Part shown: one piece after another, positions 13,154 through 13,697 of the stretch
How positions within the stretch are numbered: the stretch's first letter is position 1
How the letters are laid out: each line of letters opens with the position of its first letter
Source of the DNA: Alphaproteobacteria bacterium
GTDB taxonomy: Bacteria > Pseudomonadota > Alphaproteobacteria > Rhodospirillales > Rhodospirillaceae
Assembly (NCBI GenBank): GCA_003250275.1
Contig: QKGW01000467.1
Location: forward strand, 1 to 13,697
Reading direction: 5' to 3'
DNA length: 13,697 nucleotides
Notes under the pieces: generated by a model
What the model saw: the letters and a program-made list of their open reading frames with translations, nothing else
Databases searched by the model: none
What the model was told of the DNA's origin: nothing
Made by a program: the position numbers and the translations under genes

Positions 13154-13697
13154 ATGGCTTCCCAGTCCTCCCTCGTCCTGATCACCGGCGGCAGCCGCGG
13201 GCTCGGCCGCAGCGCCGCCTCGTTCCTTGCCGAACGCGGCTACGACGTGATCGTCACCTACCACAGCAACCGCGCCGAGGCCGAGGCGGCGGTCGGCGAG
13301 ATCGCCGCGCACGGACGCACCGGCGCGGCGTTGCAGCTCGATACCCGCGCGGTCGCGGGCTTCCCCGATTTCGTCGCGCGATTGCGCAAGACCCTCGCGG
13401 AGACGTTCGGGCGCGAGCGTCTCGACGCGCTCGTCAACAACGCCGGTTACGGCCTCCACAAGCCGTTCGCCGAAACCACCGAGGCGGAGTTCGACGGCCT
13501 CGTCGCGGTGCACCTCAAGGGGGTGTTCTTCCTCACCCAGGCGCTGCTGCCGGTGATCGCCGACGGCGGCAGCGTTCTCAACGTCTCCTCCGGCCTTTCG
13601 CGCTTCAGCCTGCCGGGGATGTCCGCCTACGGCAGCATGAAGGGCGCGGTCGACACCCTGACCCGCTACCTCGCCCTCGAACTCGGGCCGCGCCGCA
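13154..13697 (+). CDS. Short-chain dehydrogenase/reductase (SDR), C-terminus cut by window edge
   Basis: The first 181 codons of a classical SDR, usually about 245-255 residues, so roughly 70 residues lie beyond the window. A Rossmann fold binds NAD(P): TGGSRGLG (11-18) is the dinucleotide motif, and NNAG is at 95-98. The catalytic set is S146 (NVSS), Y159 and K163 (YGSMK). There is no acidic residue at the end of the second strand; YHSNR follows, and the Arg at 40 favours NADPH, as in FabG-like reductases. The ATG at 13154 has CGGAG eight bases upstream. It is divergent from the AraC regulator, which probably controls it. The substrate, a ketone or aldehyde, cannot be assigned. Confidence 0.92.
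   Translation, partial: MASQSSLVLITGGSRGLGRSAASFLAERGYDVIVTYHSNRAEAEAAVGEIAAHGRTGAALQLDTRAVAGFPDFVARLRKTLAETFGRERLDALVNNAGYGLHKPFAETTEAEFDGLVAVHLKGVFFLTQALLPVIADGGSVLNVSSGLSRFSLPGMSAYGSMKGAVDTLTRYLALELGPRR

Noticed and set aside
12028..13185. A 385-codon minus-strand open frame covering the AraC gene
   Set aside because: It is out of frame with the AraC protein, whose HTH motifs are intact in the frame ending at 12114; the alternative product is a low-complexity Arg/Gly/Ala sequence.
1..13697. CRISPR arrays, tRNA genes, transposases, integrases or phage genes
   Set aside because: No regularly spaced repeats, no cloverleaf-like segments noticed in the gaps, and every long gap is accounted for by promoter or hairpin sequence; all confident genes are chromosomal metabolic or regulatory families.

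Overview
The window is about two-thirds G+C, with dense codon-biased genes and short intergenic gaps. It carries an IalB-family (invasion-associated locus B) exported protein, a family typical of Alphaproteobacteria. Together these point to a high-GC alphaproteobacterial chromosome; I cannot name the genus from sequence alone. I see no rRNA, tRNA, CRISPR array, insertion sequence or phage gene.

Left region (1-8925): a LysR-type regulator on the minus strand, cut at the left edge and almost complete, is divergent from a six-gene plus-strand operon. The operon encodes a complete Dpp/Opp-type (peptide/nickel family) ABC importer: substrate-binding protein, two permeases and two ATPases. Two different M20 metallopeptidases follow. 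From the second permease onward every gene overlaps its predecessor by 3-4 bases (TTGA or ATGA junctions), so translation is probably coupled. The inferred role is uptake of a peptide or N-acyl/peptide-like compound followed by cytoplasmic hydrolysis, controlled by the divergent LysR protein. The 161-bp divergent promoter region holds two separate dyads and a good sigma70-like promoter for the regulator. A strong hairpin lies between the binding-protein gene and the first permease gene.

Middle region (8926-9685): two hairpins end the operon. A monocistronic ialB-like gene follows with its own promoter candidate and a GC-palindromic leader. It ends at a textbook bidirectional terminator shared with the convergent pirin gene.

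Right region (9686-13697): this is a redox/electrophile-response-like neighbourhood. It holds a pirin-family cupin (minus) divergent from a second LysR regulator (plus), then a WrbA-type NAD(P)H:quinone oxidoreductase (plus). A convergent AraC-family regulator (minus) is divergent from a short-chain dehydrogenase/reductase (plus) that runs off the right edge. The regulator-enzyme pairing suggests local control of pirin/WrbA by the LysR protein and of the SDR by the AraC protein; this is inference from layout.

Most of the content is ordinary metabolism built from known families. The best leads are non-coding: the dyads in the divergent promoters, a related dyad in two distant intergenic regions, and the pairing of two M20 enzymes of different subtype with one importer. 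I found no convincing wholly new system.
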